Below are positions 41,477 through 50,253 of a DNA stretch of 64,000 nucleotides, piece after piece. A program made the translations under genes and the position numbers. The DNA is from Paenibacillus caui (GTDB lineage Bacteria; Bacillota; Bacilli; Paenibacillales; Paenibacillaceae), in NCBI RefSeq assembly GCF_019904135.1, contig NZ_JAIOGQ010000011.1:1-64000 (forward strand), written 5' to 3'. The notes under the pieces were generated by a model. It was not told the DNA's origin, did no database searches, and saw only the letters and a program-made list of their open reading frames with translations. Positions within the stretch are counted from its first letter, which is position 1; each line of letters starts with the position of its first letter.

Positions 41477-41510
41477 GATTCATCCCGCATCCTATAGAGG
41501 AGGGGGCTTC
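41477..41510. repeat. tnpB-element end, copy 2 (same orientation)
   Basis: 34 bp ending AGAGG(A)GGGGGCTTC, in the same orientation as the copy at 40544. It lies upstream of the tnpB promoter, where a left end would be expected to differ. It may be the right end of a neighbouring, otherwise lost element. Confidence 0.5.
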
Positions 41511-41523
41511 TCGTTGCATCACG

Positions 41524-41751
41524 TTAAAATAAGCCTTGGCCATCCAAGATTACTAAACATGTGATACTGAGTGTTTTCACTGGACCTACACTATGAATGA
41601 GATAGAAATATAGCAAAAACGCTAGCGATGTCAAGAGAATCGCCAAGCCTAGAACCGCTAAAATCACATCTCCCCCTGGAGTTTTTTTCTGGCGTAAAAT
41701 AGAATAGCTGCCGATTCCAATTCGGAAGTTAGCCGGTAGCCCCTTCATCAT
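41524..41751 (-). CDS. Possible small membrane protein or gene remnant
   Basis: 75-codon frame with one clear hydrophobic helix (residues 30-52). No ribosome site precedes its ATG, and its 3' end abuts the element end at 41510. It may be a gene remnant truncated by the insertion. Family not recognised. Confidence 0.25.
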   Translation of the reverse strand: MMKGLPANFRIGIGSYSILRQKKTPGGDVILAVLGLAILLTSLAFLLYFYLIHSVGPVKTLSITCLVILDGQGLF

Positions 41752-41900
41752 GCCGAAGAGAGGGTGTGAACCCTTTATCCGGGAGATTTTTGCTCATGCT
41801 GGTTTGGCTCCCTCTGTACAACAATTGTCCCTGAATCTTTTTCTCATGAGCGGAACTTTTGATATACTGGAACAAACAACAAGGAATGGGTGTCTAAGTC

Positions 41901-42233
41901 ATGAAAAATGAAGATATGCTTGCAGTGCTGAAGGCTCTGTCTAATGAGACCCGCCTCAACATCCTTTGCTGGCTGCGCGAGCCGGAACAGATGAACGAGA
42001 ATCTGCCGACAGTCATCAAAGAAGAGTTCCCGGGCGGCGTCTGCGTGGGAACCATTCAGGAAAAATCCGGTCTGACGCAGTCGGTTATCTCTTCGTATTT
42101 GTCCTCCATGCAGAAGGCCGGACTGCTGGAGTCCCGACGCTATGGCCAATGGACTTATTACAGGCGCAATGAAGAGGCGATCACGGCTTTTTTGGAGGAC
42201 TTTGCCGCCAGGTTGCAGGCCGAAAAGAAGTAG
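41901..42233 (+). CDS. ArsR-family winged-helix regulator
   Basis: 110 aa: an N-terminal L-K-A-L-S-N-E-T-R-L-N-I-L segment, then S-G-L-T-Q-S-V-I-S-S-Y-L-S-S-M as recognition helix and the wing R-R-Y-G-Q-W-T-Y-Y. The only cysteines (C23 in helix 1 and C48 before the HTH) do not form the ELCVCDL metal site. It may therefore sense a redox or electrophile signal rather than arsenic. It precedes an old-yellow-enzyme gene by 105 bp, and an inverted repeat lies between them. Confidence 0.85.
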   Translation: MKNEDMLAVLKALSNETRLNILCWLREPEQMNENLPTVIKEEFPGGVCVGTIQEKSGLTQSVISSYLSSMQKAGLLESRRYGQWTYYRRNEEAITAFLEDFAARLQAEKK

Positions 42234-42275
42234 CTCCAAAAATTTTCTCCAAATGGCTTGCATTTACATTTATTA

Positions 42276-42299
42276 ATCTATATATTTATATTTATAGAT
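42276..42299. promoter_or_regulatory. Inverted repeat between ArsR and OYE genes
   Basis: ATCTATA and TATAGAT are perfect arms with a 10-bp A+T-rich spacer, 40 bp upstream of the reductase start. This is a plausible ArsR operator. Confidence 0.6.
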
Positions 42300-42338
42300 G
42301 AACGTATAATCCTTGTCTAAACAGGAGGAGAGAATAAG

Positions 42339-43451
42339 ATGACTGTATCCAAAACAGCGGCGGCTCTGTTCAAGCCTTTTGAAGGCGGCCGACTGAAGCT
42401 TGAAAATCGAATTGTCATGGCTCCGATGACCCGCAGCTTTTCGCCGAAAGGCATTCCAGGTCCCGGCGTGGCCGGATATTACCGTAGGAGAGCGGAAAAC
42501 GGCGTCGGCCTCATCATTACCGAAGGAACGGTCATTAACCATCCGGCTGCGGCGGCTGACCAGGACGTGCCGCATTTTTACGGGGAGGAAGCTCTGGAAG
42601 GATGGGCCCGCGTCGTCCGCGAAGTGCATGAAGCCGGCGGCAAAATCGCTCCGCAGATCTGGCATACCGGCACGGCCCGGGAGAGGGAGAAATTCCCGGA
42701 CTCGAATGACGATCCAATCGGGCCGTCGGGTCTCAGCCTAACCGGGGAGCCGGTATCGGAGCCGCTGACGGTAGAAGAGATTCGCGGTCTCGTGCAGGCT
42801 TATGCCCAGGCCGCTGCCGACGCGAAGCGCATCGGCTTTGACGCGGTAGAGATCCACGGCGCGCACGGCTACCTGATTGACCAGTTCTTCTGGGACGTCA
42901 CCAACAAGCGCACGGATGAGTATGGCGGCGATCTGGTTGGCCGTACCCGATTCGCGGTGGAGGTTATCGAGGCGGTGCGAGCCGCGGTCGGCCCCGACTT
43001 CCCGATAATCTTCCGCTTCTCCCAATTCAAGCCGGTTAATTACGGCGCCAAGCTGGCAGCGAACCCAGAGGAGTTGGAGCGCTTCCTAGCACCGCTCTCT
43101 GCGGCAGGCGTCGATATCTTCCATGCCTCTACGCGCCGTTTCTGGGAGCCGGAGTTCGAGGGCTCGGACCTCAACCTGGCGGGTTGGACGCGCAAGCTGA
43201 CCGGCAAGCCGGCTATTACCGTAGGTTCCGTCGGCTTGGACTCCGATTTAACAAGTCTGTTCGAGGAGGGCAAGGGCGCGAAGGCTGCCAGCATCGAGAA
43301 CCTGCTCCAGCGTCTGGAGCGCGGAGAGTTCGACCTCGTCGCCGTAGGTCGCGCGCTGCTGAGCGACCCGGCCTGGGCGGCCAAGATCCGCGACGGCCGA
43401 ACTGAAGAACTGCTGCCGTTCACGCGGGAGTCTCTCGCCACGCTGAACTGA
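42339..43451 (+). CDS. Old yellow enzyme family alkene reductase (FMN)
   Basis: 370 aa, ATG preceded by AGGAGGAGAG. It is a TIM-barrel FMN protein: R-I-V-M-A-P-M-T-R near the N-terminus, Q-I-W-H-T-G, then E-I-H-G-A-H-G-Y-L-I-D-Q-F (catalytic-type His pair), T-N-K-R-T-D-E-Y-G-G, and near the C-terminus the phosphate-binding A-V-G-R-A-L-L. Members reduce electrophilic C=C bonds with NAD(P)H. The ArsR gene just upstream suggests induction by an electrophile or oxidant. Confidence 0.9.
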   Translation: MTVSKTAAALFKPFEGGRLKLENRIVMAPMTRSFSPKGIPGPGVAGYYRRRAENGVGLIITEGTVINHPAAAADQDVPHFYGEEALEGWARVVREVHEAGGKIAPQIWHTGTAREREKFPDSNDDPIGPSGLSLTGEPVSEPLTVEEIRGLVQAYAQAAADAKRIGFDAVEIHGAHGYLIDQFFWDVTNKRTDEYGGDLVGRTRFAVEVIEAVRAAVGPDFPIIFRFSQFKPVNYGAKLAANPEELERFLAPLSAAGVDIFHASTRRFWEPEFEGSDLNLAGWTRKLTGKPAITVGSVGLDSDLTSLFEEGKGAKAASIENLLQRLERGEFDLVAVGRALLSDPAWAAKIRDGRTEELLPFTRESLATLN

Positions 43452-43492
43452 TCGGGCGCTGAGTGCCCGGCAGCACAGCCTGCTTAAGTATC

Positions 43493-43529
43493 AAGGCCTT
43501 TTCGGACCTTAGTCCGAAAAGGCCTTTTT
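43493..43529 (+). terminator. Strong Rho-independent terminator after the OYE gene
   Basis: A perfect 15-bp stem (AAGGCCTTTTCGGAC / GTCCGAAAAGGCCTT) with a four-base loop is followed by TTT. Confidence 0.9.
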
Positions 43530-43539
43530 CAATATAAAC

Positions 43540-43582
43540 AAGCGGCTCTGCCTTGCGTTATGCAGGCGGAGCCGCTTTTTTC
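43540..43582. terminator. Second terminator-like hairpin
   Basis: AAGCGGCTC / GAGCCGCTT with an inner TGCC/GGC pairing and a T-run follows 10 bp after the previous terminator. The stretch 43583-43769 shows nothing I can support. Confidence 0.75.
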
Positions 43583-43769
43583 CGGGCAGGGACTACCGCA
43601 TCCTCGGCTTCATTTTCATCACTCATGGCGATATAGCGGGGCCGGTACCGATGTCGGGGCAAAGTTCTTCCTGCCGTTCAGATAGGCAGAGATATGAGGG
43701 GGCAAACGCATTGCATTCGTTCCATACCAAATTCAGCTGGCCGCTGATGACGTGCCCGAGATATATGTC

Positions 43770-45143
43770 TCAAATAAACCTAAGCCCTCGGGCCAGCGCC
43801 ACGATGTGTTCACGGTCCGCCCACAGGACGAAATATTGGTAGAAGGTCCCTTGGATCGGAACGGGGCGAGGGTATTTGGCGATCAGAGCGGCCTGATTTC
43901 TCATCTCTGCCGGTTGGTCGGCCGACGGGAATATGAAGCAGGCTTCCTGGGATTGGATCCTTGTCATTATGATTCGAGGGGAGGAGCCGTAGGGCCTTAA
44001 AGGGTGAAAAGCTTCCGCACGGCATACTTCATTCAGTGGATCCTCTGAAGAGATCGCGGAAATTTGGAAAAAGCCGTCCGGTCCTTCGTAGCGTTCCTCC
44101 GTCACTTTGCGCCAGCCTGCCGGATAGAAGAACGATACCCGGTATGTTGGACTGGCGAATAAGTTAAACCTCGGGAAGGCAAATACAGACGGGGACCACT
44201 GCAGGGCCGAAATGCGTCCTCCTTCAACGATTTTGAACGGCACCGGATTACGAAGATCGACAACCCACATTTGACTAGCCGGTTCTTGGATTCCGCATCC
44301 GGATAAATAAGCGATGCGGTTTCCGTCCGGGGACCAGGTTACAGGGGTAGCGAAGCAATTCGAGACGGCCCGCGTCCGCATCTGCCCGCCCGTTTTGGCA
44401 TCGGTTTGGATGAGAGAATAATACGTATTTTGAGACATTGCGGTAGCGCTGTAGGCGATCAGCGAAGAATCAGGGGACCATTCCGGAAAATAATTTTTGG
44501 CAAGCGGTCCGCCTTCCAGCGTGTAGGTTTGGCCCGAAGCCAGATCAACCGTCGTGATGATGGAAATGCTGACGCCGGGCGAAGTGAAGAGTGCGAATCT
44601 GCCGTCAGGCGATAGTCTGACGTTATGCATCGGGCCTTCCGTGTTCCGGGTCAGCTGTCTTTTATTCGTTCCGTCTAGGTTTATTCGGTAGAGCTGGCTG
44701 ATCCCGGATGAATCCGGCGCGGCAAACAATAGCTCTCTGCCTGAAGGAAACCACTGGACATCGGAGGCCCCTTCCTGAAAGATCGTGCTGCTGGTATGGG
44801 AGATCGTATTGTAAATGATAATCCGTCCGTCTTTTACATAACTGAGCAGCCGGCTGTCCGGTGACCAGTCAAGGAGTGTGAACGGCTCAATCTGATCGAT
44901 TTGTGCCACGGATTCTGTCCTCGCATCCACCAGATAAATGAGGCTGCGTTTCCCGATAAAGGCTATTTTCCGGCTATCCGGCGACCAATAAGGAATGGAA
45001 AAATCTTCTCCGATCCCGCGGGTAAGCGGATAGGTTGAAGCGGTCAATGGCAGATAGAGCCAAATTTCAAAAGTCCCTCCGCGGTTAGACGTATAGGCTA
45101 TCGCTCCGGTCCCGTCCGGCCGCGATGTCTCTATATTTTGCAT
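43770..45143 (-). CDS. TolB/PD40-type beta-propeller protein
   Basis: 457 aa from the ATG at 45143, which has GAGGAGGG seven bases upstream; the longer frame to 45170 runs through that site. Repeated W-S-P-D-S-R/N-x-I-A-Y motifs (at least five, near residues 55, 100, 220, 270 and 310) are PD40 blades. No signal peptide is visible, so it may be cytoplasmic. The C-terminal 120 residues depart from the propeller pattern (F-F-Y-P-A-G-W-R-K-V onward, like a PsbP/DUF1795-type strand) and may form a second domain. Function unknown. It is a single gene between two terminator regions. Confidence 0.78.
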   Translation of the reverse strand: MQNIETSRPDGTGAIAYTSNRGGTFEIWLYLPLTASTYPLTRGIGEDFSIPYWSPDSRKIAFIGKRSLIYLVDARTESVAQIDQIEPFTLLDWSPDSRLLSYVKDGRIIIYNTISHTSSTIFQEGASDVQWFPSGRELLFAAPDSSGISQLYRINLDGTNKRQLTRNTEGPMHNVRLSPDGRFALFTSPGVSISIITTVDLASGQTYTLEGGPLAKNYFPEWSPDSSLIAYSATAMSQNTYYSLIQTDAKTGGQMRTRAVSNCFATPVTWSPDGNRIAYLSGCGIQEPASQMWVVDLRNPVPFKIVEGGRISALQWSPSVFAFPRFNLFASPTYRVSFFYPAGWRKVTEERYEGPDGFFQISAISSEDPLNEVCRAEAFHPLRPYGSSPRIIMTRIQSQEACFIFPSADQPAEMRNQAALIAKYPRPVPIQGTFYQYFVLWADREHIVALARGLRFI

Positions 45144-45425
45144 GAATATACCCTCCTCAAGCTTTACCAAACGTTCTTTAGGTGCAGTATATTCGGAACT
45201 GGGCTGATAGGCGCATGGACCGGAACTTTTTATGGCCTATGGAATAGTGCGCCTCTATCTATCGGCGGCGAGATGCACGAGACGATTCAGGGGGCCAACG
45301 AAACGAACTGAATTTCAAATAAAAATGTTTAAAAATCTATCCCCCTCTATACCCGGAGGGTGATTGTTAATGTCCTTTTATCCTTTAAAGTAATAATCGT
45401 ACGGATTAATAAAGGAGGTGAAACT

Positions 45426-48400
45426 ATGATGGCCATGAGCCGCCGTTTTTTGATCCTGTTGCTGGCTCTCTGGATCGGCGCAGTAACGCTGCTGCCCACG
45501 CAGGCGCTCGCGGCAGATGCAGGCGAGACGTATCGTTGGACGAAGGTAAGTGGAACGATCCCTTCGGAGAGATTTTTCCCGGGAATCGTGTACGACAAAG
45601 CCAATCGGCAAATCGGGTTGTTCGGAGGCATTCCCGGCACAAGCTACCTCTGCAGGGACAAATGCTTCAATGAAATGTGGATTTGGGACGGCGACCATCA
45701 GACTTGGACAAATGTGACGCCTCCCGGTATGACCGATGCCGGAACGGCTAACTGGCCATCCGCCCGGGCCTATCCCGGAATGGTCTACGATGAAGCTCAT
45801 GGATATGTATTGATGTTTGGCGGTCTTGGCCAAGACAACAATAGGCTGGGCGATACATGGAAATGGGACGGGAAAAAGTGGGAGAGGTTAATAACCGCCC
45901 ATACTCCGACTCCGAGCGATAGTCCGCTCATCACCTATGACGGGGCGAATGGAGAAGTTGTCATGTTCGGGGGCATGATCGCCAATAGCGATGTCGTCAA
46001 TGAAACGTGGGTGTGGAACGGAACGGATTGGATTCAAAAATTTCCTGAGAACGCTCCCAGTCCGCGCCAGGCTTCGGGGATGGTGTATGACGGGGCACAC
46101 CGCGAAGTGGTGCTGTTCGGTGGAGACGATACGAAGCACAGTAATTATTATAACGATACTTGGGTATGGGACGGGTCAAATTGGACGGAGAAACAGCCGA
46201 CCAATCCGCCTTCTGCCCGAAGTTATATGGGGGCGGCATATGACGGTTACAACGTAAGCTTGTTTGGCGGGATGTTAAGGGGGCAATCAACCGACGAAAC
46301 CTGGAGCTGGGACGGTGACTCCTGGAGTAAAGTCCCAGGCCTGCTGCCGGTGAAAAGGGCAGGCTTGGCCATGGCGCTGGACGATGACCGGAAGCAGCTG
46401 GTGCTGGTCAACGGAGAGGTTTGGACAGCGCAGCTGCCGATGGTCACTCATGTCCGGATCGAATCGGATATTAATGCGGCAGGAGGAACCGCGGTATGGA
46501 CCGCCCGCTTTAATACGAGCCCGATCGGCGGACTAACGGGCGGCAGCGATACGATCACGCTCCGGGCGCCTTCGGGAACGCATTTCCCGGAACAGGCCTC
46601 CGCTTATTCCGTTAATGGGCAGCCTGCTGTAGATATCGTACAGGCTGGGGCGGGCGCTGTAACGGTCACGACTCCGGTCAATATTGACGCATCTTCACCC
46701 GTAACCCTCGCCGTCAAAGGGATGATCAATCCTGACGGAGAGAACTACCTGCCTAACCAATTCGGTATTTCAACGAGCAAGGATGATCGGGTCAGCTATC
46801 CGGCAGAGACGCCAGTGTTCCGGGTTCCCGCGGCGATCACGCTGGAGGGTGTACCGGACAGTACTGTGCCGGGCGGTCAGGTTTCGGTCACCGGCAGCGT
46901 ATATGACAGCAATCGTGAAGCAGTCTTCGGGGCCGACCTCAACCTGGAGGCGGACGCAGGGAGCTTCGAACCCAATACCGTCACAACGGATCAAGACGGG
47001 AATTTTCATGCTACATTTACGGCACCGTCGTCGCCGGGAAAGGTCACCCTGACAGCAGCTGCCAAGGTAAATGGAGTGACAAGCTCACAAACGGTGGAGG
47101 TTAAGGGGATTCCCAGCAGCAATGCGACCTTAAGCGGCATCTATATCGATGGGGAGGAGCTCCCCGGCTTTGAACCGACTGTGACAAGCTACACGTACAA
47201 CGTACCGAATGGAAGGGATCATGTGACGGTAACGGCTGTAGTGTACGATTCGGCCTCGATTGTGAAGGTGGAAGGCGATCCGCAGTTAGCGGTAGGAGAT
47301 AACATCTTCAAGTTGACCGTTACGGCGGAGGACGAATCGGTAAACGTATATACGGTGAATGTGGTACGGGCCGCCCCGATGAGCAGCAATGCGACATTAA
47401 GCGGCATCTTTATTGACGGAGAGGAGCTGCCCGGCTTTGAACCGACTGTAACCGGCTACACCTACAATTTACCGTATCGAAGGAGCCATGTGACGGTAAC
47501 GGCTGCGGTGTATGACCCGGCCTCGACTGTAAAAGTGGAAGGCGATCCGCAGTTATCAGTAGGAAATAACGTCTTTACGATAACCGTTGCGGCTGAGGAC
47601 GGATCGGCCAACGTATACACGGTAAATGTGATTCGGGCTGCCGCATCGAGCAGTCCAAGTCCAAAGGAACGGGAATACGTGAGATCGAATAATGCCGATC
47701 TGCGCGGATTGAAGTTATCGGCCGGGGACTTGACACCGAAATTAACACCGGATTTTACGCCTGACATTACGAGCTATAGGGCAGAGGTCGCGGGTAACGT
47801 CGATTTCGTAACGGTCACACCGGAAACAGCGGACGCAAAGGCAACAGTGCAAGTCAATGGACAGCCCGTCAAGAGCAGCCAGCCCTCGGGAGCGATTCCC
47901 CTGAATGAGGGGGATAACGAGATCCGGATCACGGTTACGGCTGAGAACGGATCAAGCAAGAGCTACCATGTTGTAGTGACCCGGGCCGCTGCTGCCTGCC
48001 GCGTATCTGCTATCGCTTTTACCGATATTAAAGGGCATTGGGGCGCGAAGGATATCGAACAAGCCGCGCAAAAGTGTCTGGTGACCGGCTATCCGGACGG
48101 CACGTTTCGTCCTGACCTTCACGTGACCCGCCTGGAGTTCACGGTCATGCTGGTTCGTGGCCTGCAGCTGCACGGGGAAGGGGTGAGCCTTCCTTTTCAA
48201 GACGATATCCCTTCCTGGGCGGCCGCCGAGGCGGGACTGGCCATCAAGGCAGGCATTGTAAACGGCTATCCGGACGGTACATTTCGTCCAAATGCGCAGG
48301 TCAGCCGCGCCGAAATGGCGGTTATAGCGGCCCGCGCTCTGGGACTGGTCGCCGTGCATGGCTTAGCCTTTGCCGATGCGGACAGCATTCCGGCGTGGGC

Positions 48401-48557
48401 GAAGGATAAAGTGGCGGCAGCACAGCAGAATGGATTGATGATTGGCAGAAGCGGCAGCCGGTTTGCGCCGCATGAAGCGGTTACCCGAGCGGAAGCGGCC
48501 GTACTGCTGCTCCGGATGCTCTCATTAAGCGAACAGATTCAAACGGATCAGCAATAG
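45426..48557 (+). CDS. SLH-anchored surface protein with Kelch, Ig-like and cadherin-like domains
   Basis: 1043 aa from ATG 45426, with a perfect AAAGGAGGTGA upstream. Residues 1-30 are a signal peptide ending A-L-A-A. Residues 35-340 form Kelch/galactose-oxidase-type blades with repeated M-V-Y-D-x-A-H and W-x-W-D-G motifs. An Ig-like (Big_1-type) domain follows at about 475-560. Three cadherin-like beta-sandwich repeats (N-A-T/D-L-x-G-L/I) lie at 562-655, 650-745 and 755-860. Three SLH motifs (F-x-D-I/V...W-A...G-Y-P-D-G-T-F-R-P) run from about 865 to the end, binding pyruvylated wall polymer. The first two cadherin-like repeats are nearly identical at the DNA level. It is probably a cell-surface adhesin or carbohydrate-binding protein. 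Confidence 0.9.
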   Translation: MMAMSRRFLILLLALWIGAVTLLPTQALAADAGETYRWTKVSGTIPSERFFPGIVYDKANRQIGLFGGIPGTSYLCRDKCFNEMWIWDGDHQTWTNVTPPGMTDAGTANWPSARAYPGMVYDEAHGYVLMFGGLGQDNNRLGDTWKWDGKKWERLITAHTPTPSDSPLITYDGANGEVVMFGGMIANSDVVNETWVWNGTDWIQKFPENAPSPRQASGMVYDGAHREVVLFGGDDTKHSNYYNDTWVWDGSNWTEKQPTNPPSARSYMGAAYDGYNVSLFGGMLRGQSTDETWSWDGDSWSKVPGLLPVKRAGLAMALDDDRKQLVLVNGEVWTAQLPMVTHVRIESDINAAGGTAVWTARFNTSPIGGLTGGSDTITLRAPSGTHFPEQASAYSVNGQPAVDIVQAGAGAVTVTTPVNIDASSPVTLAVKGMINPDGENYLPNQFGISTSKDDRVSYPAETPVFRVPAAITLEGVPDSTVPGGQVSVTGSVYDSNREAVFGADLNLEADAGSFEPNTVTTDQDGNFHATFTAPSSPGKVTLTAAAKVNGVTSSQTVEVKGIPSSNATLSGIYIDGEELPGFEPTVTSYTYNVPNGRDHVTVTAVVYDSASIVKVEGDPQLAVGDNIFKLTVTAEDESVNVYTVNVVRAAPMSSNATLSGIFIDGEELPGFEPTVTGYTYNLPYRRSHVTVTAAVYDPASTVKVEGDPQLSVGNNVFTITVAAEDGSANVYTVNVIRAAASSSPSPKEREYVRSNNADLRGLKLSAGDLTPKLTPDFTPDITSYRAEVAGNVDFVTVTPETADAKATVQVNGQPVKSSQPSGAIPLNEGDNEIRITVTAENGSSKSYHVVVTRAAAACRVSAIAFTDIKGHWGAKDIEQAAQKCLVTGYPDGTFRPDLHVTRLEFTVMLVRGLQLHGEGVSLPFQDDIPSWAAAEAGLAIKAGIVNGYPDGTFRPNAQVSRAEMAVIAARALGLVAVHGLAFADADSIPAWAKDKVAAAQQNGLMIGRSGSRFAPHEAVTRAEAAVLLLRMLSLSEQIQTDQQ
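47117..47645 (+). repeat. Tandem DNA repeat within the surface protein gene
   Basis: Two units about 265 bp apart (starting near 47117 and 47382) encode S-N-A-T-L-S-G-I-Y/F-I-D-G-E-E-L-P-G-F-E-P-T-V-T and continue alike to V-N-V-V/I-R-A-A. Differences are mostly third-position changes. This indicates a fairly recent in-frame duplication, with potential for length variation. Confidence 0.8.
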
Positions 48558-48560
48558 ATG

Positions 48561-48624
48561 AAAAAAAGCGGCATAGCGCGAATCGCTCCTATGGAAGACG
48601 ATCCACAGCTGTGCCGCTTTTTTT
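48561..48624. terminator. Bidirectional terminator between convergent genes
   Basis: AAAAAAAGCGGCA and TGCCGCTTTTTTT form a perfect 13-bp stem with a 38-base loop. It lies just past the stop of the surface protein gene and about 40 bp from the stop of the convergent oxidoreductase. Confidence 0.85.
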
Positions 48625-48665
48625 ACGCTTGGGCCTGGGTTGGGACAACAAGAGAAAGTTTCCAG

Positions 48666-49688
48666 TCAAAATTTGATGCATATTTTTCCGAAGTACGTCC
48701 CCTTGTCCAAGTATCTTAGCGCTTCGATCGATTGTTCAAACGGAAATACGCGGTCGATGACGGGCCGCAGCTTGATATGTTCGATGGCCCTGTTCATCGC
48801 TTCGAACATATCGCGGTTTCCGACGTTAATGCCTTGCAGCCGGACTCTTTTCTGGAAAACGGGAATAAGCTGAAAGTCTTCCACCGCCGCACCCGACAGG
48901 ATGCCGATGAGGCTGATCCGTCCGCCAAACCGGACGGCTCCAACCGAGCGGTTCAGCGTAGCCGCCCCGCCAAGATCGACAACGTGGTCGGCCCCGCGCC
49001 CGTTAGTCCACTCCAGCGCTGCTTTGTCCCATTCAGGGGTTGTGCGGTAATTGATACCGAAATCGGCGCCAAGCTGTTTCGCGCGTTCCAGCTTGTCGTC
49101 GCTGCTCGATGTTACTATTACTTTGGCGCCTTGCATCTTTGCAAATTGGATCGCAAAGAGGGAGACGCCGCCGGTTCCTTGCACGAGAACCGTGTCGCCG
49201 GCTTTTATATGGCCTGCTGCAACCAGTGCCTGCCATGCTGTCACGCCTGCACAGGGAAGCGTTGCGGCTTCCTCATCCGTTAAATGCTCCGGAACGCGTA
49301 CCAGCCCGTCTTCATGCAGGACGGCATATTCGGTCAGCATGCCATCCAGAGGTCCGCCGAGCGTTCCGGAAAGCCATTCCTCCGTCGGATCGCCGGAAAT
49401 CCAGCGCTGCGAGAATGTCCCGTTGACGCGGTCGCCGATTCGCAGCCGCGCCAGCCGCGCCGTCTGTTCCCCCAACGCCACGACCTCGCCCACGCCGTCC
49501 GAAACAGGAATGAGCGGAAGCTTATCCTTAGGGAAGTAAAACCCGCCAACCACGCCCAGGTCCCGAGAATTGAGCGACGCCGCCCGCAGTTTGATCAATG
49601 CTTCTCCCGGTCCCGGAACAGGTACCGGACGTTCCGCCAGCGACACATGCTCCAGCCCGAAGCCATTTTGAATGACAAAGGATTTCAT
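48666..49688 (-). CDS. MDR-family NAD(P)-dependent oxidoreductase (quinone/enone reductase-like)
   Basis: 340 aa, ATG preceded by AAAGGAGAG. GroES-like N-terminal half and Rossmann C-terminal half with V-Q-G-T-G-G-V-S-L-F-A-I-Q-F-A. The zinc-ligand cysteines of true alcohol dehydrogenases are absent, so it is the zinc-free type. It is divergent from an HxlR regulator, which usually controls such enzymes in response to quinones or aldehydes. Confidence 0.88.
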   Translation of the reverse strand: MKSFVIQNGFGLEHVSLAERPVPVPGPGEALIKLRAASLNSRDLGVVGGFYFPKDKLPLIPVSDGVGEVVALGEQTARLARLRIGDRVNGTFSQRWISGDPTEEWLSGTLGGPLDGMLTEYAVLHEDGLVRVPEHLTDEEAATLPCAGVTAWQALVAAGHIKAGDTVLVQGTGGVSLFAIQFAKMQGAKVIVTSSSDDKLERAKQLGADFGINYRTTPEWDKAALEWTNGRGADHVVDLGGAATLNRSVGAVRFGGRISLIGILSGAAVEDFQLIPVFQKRVRLQGINVGNRDMFEAMNRAIEHIKLRPVIDRVFPFEQSIEALRYLDKGTYFGKICIKF

Positions 49689-49758
49689 GGTGAAATCTCT
49701 CCTTTACTTGGGTATAGACACACAATAATGCAATAACTAAAATTAAGTAAGGAGGCAC

Positions 49759-49787
49759 TTTTTGGTGCAAAACAAACCTTTTGGTGC
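49759..49787. promoter_or_regulatory. Direct repeats in the MDR/HxlR divergent gap
   Basis: CTTTTTGGTGC and CTTTTGGTGC occur with their GGTGC cores 19 bp apart, in the 116-bp gap between the two divergent starts. This spacing of about two helical turns suits a dimeric winged-helix regulator. Confidence 0.45.
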
Positions 49788-49804
49788 GGAAGGAGAGAAC
49801 ATGA

Positions 49805-50194
49805 ATGGCCAATGAAGCGGTATTCAAACCCGATCTTTCGATATCCGCATGCGGTTATCGAAGAGTTCTCGAAATCATCTCAAGCAAGTGGACCGTACTG
49901 GTCCTGCACGCTTTGGATGACGGAAGAATGCGTTACGGAGAGATCGGAAAGCGCATAGAGGGGATATCGCAAAAAATGCTGACCCAAACGCTGCGGCAGT
50001 TGGAGCGGGACGGTTTTGTCAAGCGGAGTGTCCTTCCTTCGGTGCCCCCGACGGTCGAATATGAGCTTACCCCGCTCGCTGAAACGCTGATGCCCCACAT
50101 ACGAGGCTTCAGACAGTGGACGAACGCCCATTATCCGCTGGTGGAGCAGGCAAGAAGAGCTTATGACCACATAAATGCACAAGAGCAAGATTGA
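49805..50194 (+). CDS. HxlR-family regulator
   Basis: 129 aa, ATG after GGAGAG. HxlR signature: C-G-Y-R-R-V-L-E-I-I-S-S-K-W-T near the N-terminus (C17), then the winged helix R-Y-G-E-I-G-K-R-I-E-G-I-S-Q-K-M-L-T-Q-T-L-R and the wing P-P-T-V-E-Y-E-L-T. The single N-terminal cysteine is the redox/electrophile sensor position of the YodB/HypR group. It probably controls the divergent MDR oxidoreductase. Confidence 0.9.
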   Translation: MANEAVFKPDLSISACGYRRVLEIISSKWTVLVLHALDDGRMRYGEIGKRIEGISQKMLTQTLRQLERDGFVKRSVLPSVPPTVEYELTPLAETLMPHIRGFRQWTNAHYPLVEQARRAYDHINAQEQD

Positions 50195-50226
50195 CAATCC
50201 GGATTTCACTCTCTATACTAACAATA

Positions 50227-50236
50227 ACGTTAACGT
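50227..50236. promoter_or_regulatory. Palindromic operator before the MerR gene
   Basis: ACGTTAACGT is a perfect palindrome 17 bp before the MerR start, downstream of TTGACA (50191) and TATACT (50212). The extended site, read on the complement, is CCATTACGTTAACGT and is identical to the site before the MFS gene. Confidence 0.65.
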
Positions 50237-50253
50237 AATGGTTGGGGGTTCAA

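Larger units (their letters stand above)
40544..41510 (-). mobile_element. Decayed IS605/IS1341-type (tnpB-only) element
   Basis: The left boundary carries GTGAACC followed by a CCACCT-GTAG-AGGTGG hairpin and GGCTTC (40544-40577). A second 34-bp end of the same design lies at 41477-41510 (TCCT-ATAG-AGGA hairpin, then GGCTTC). Between them are a truncated tnpB and its promoter region. No tnpA (Y1 transposase) is present. The outer hairpins and GGCTTC tails are typical of the ends of tnpB elements. The element sits in the 3' end of a TetR gene. Confidence 0.7.
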
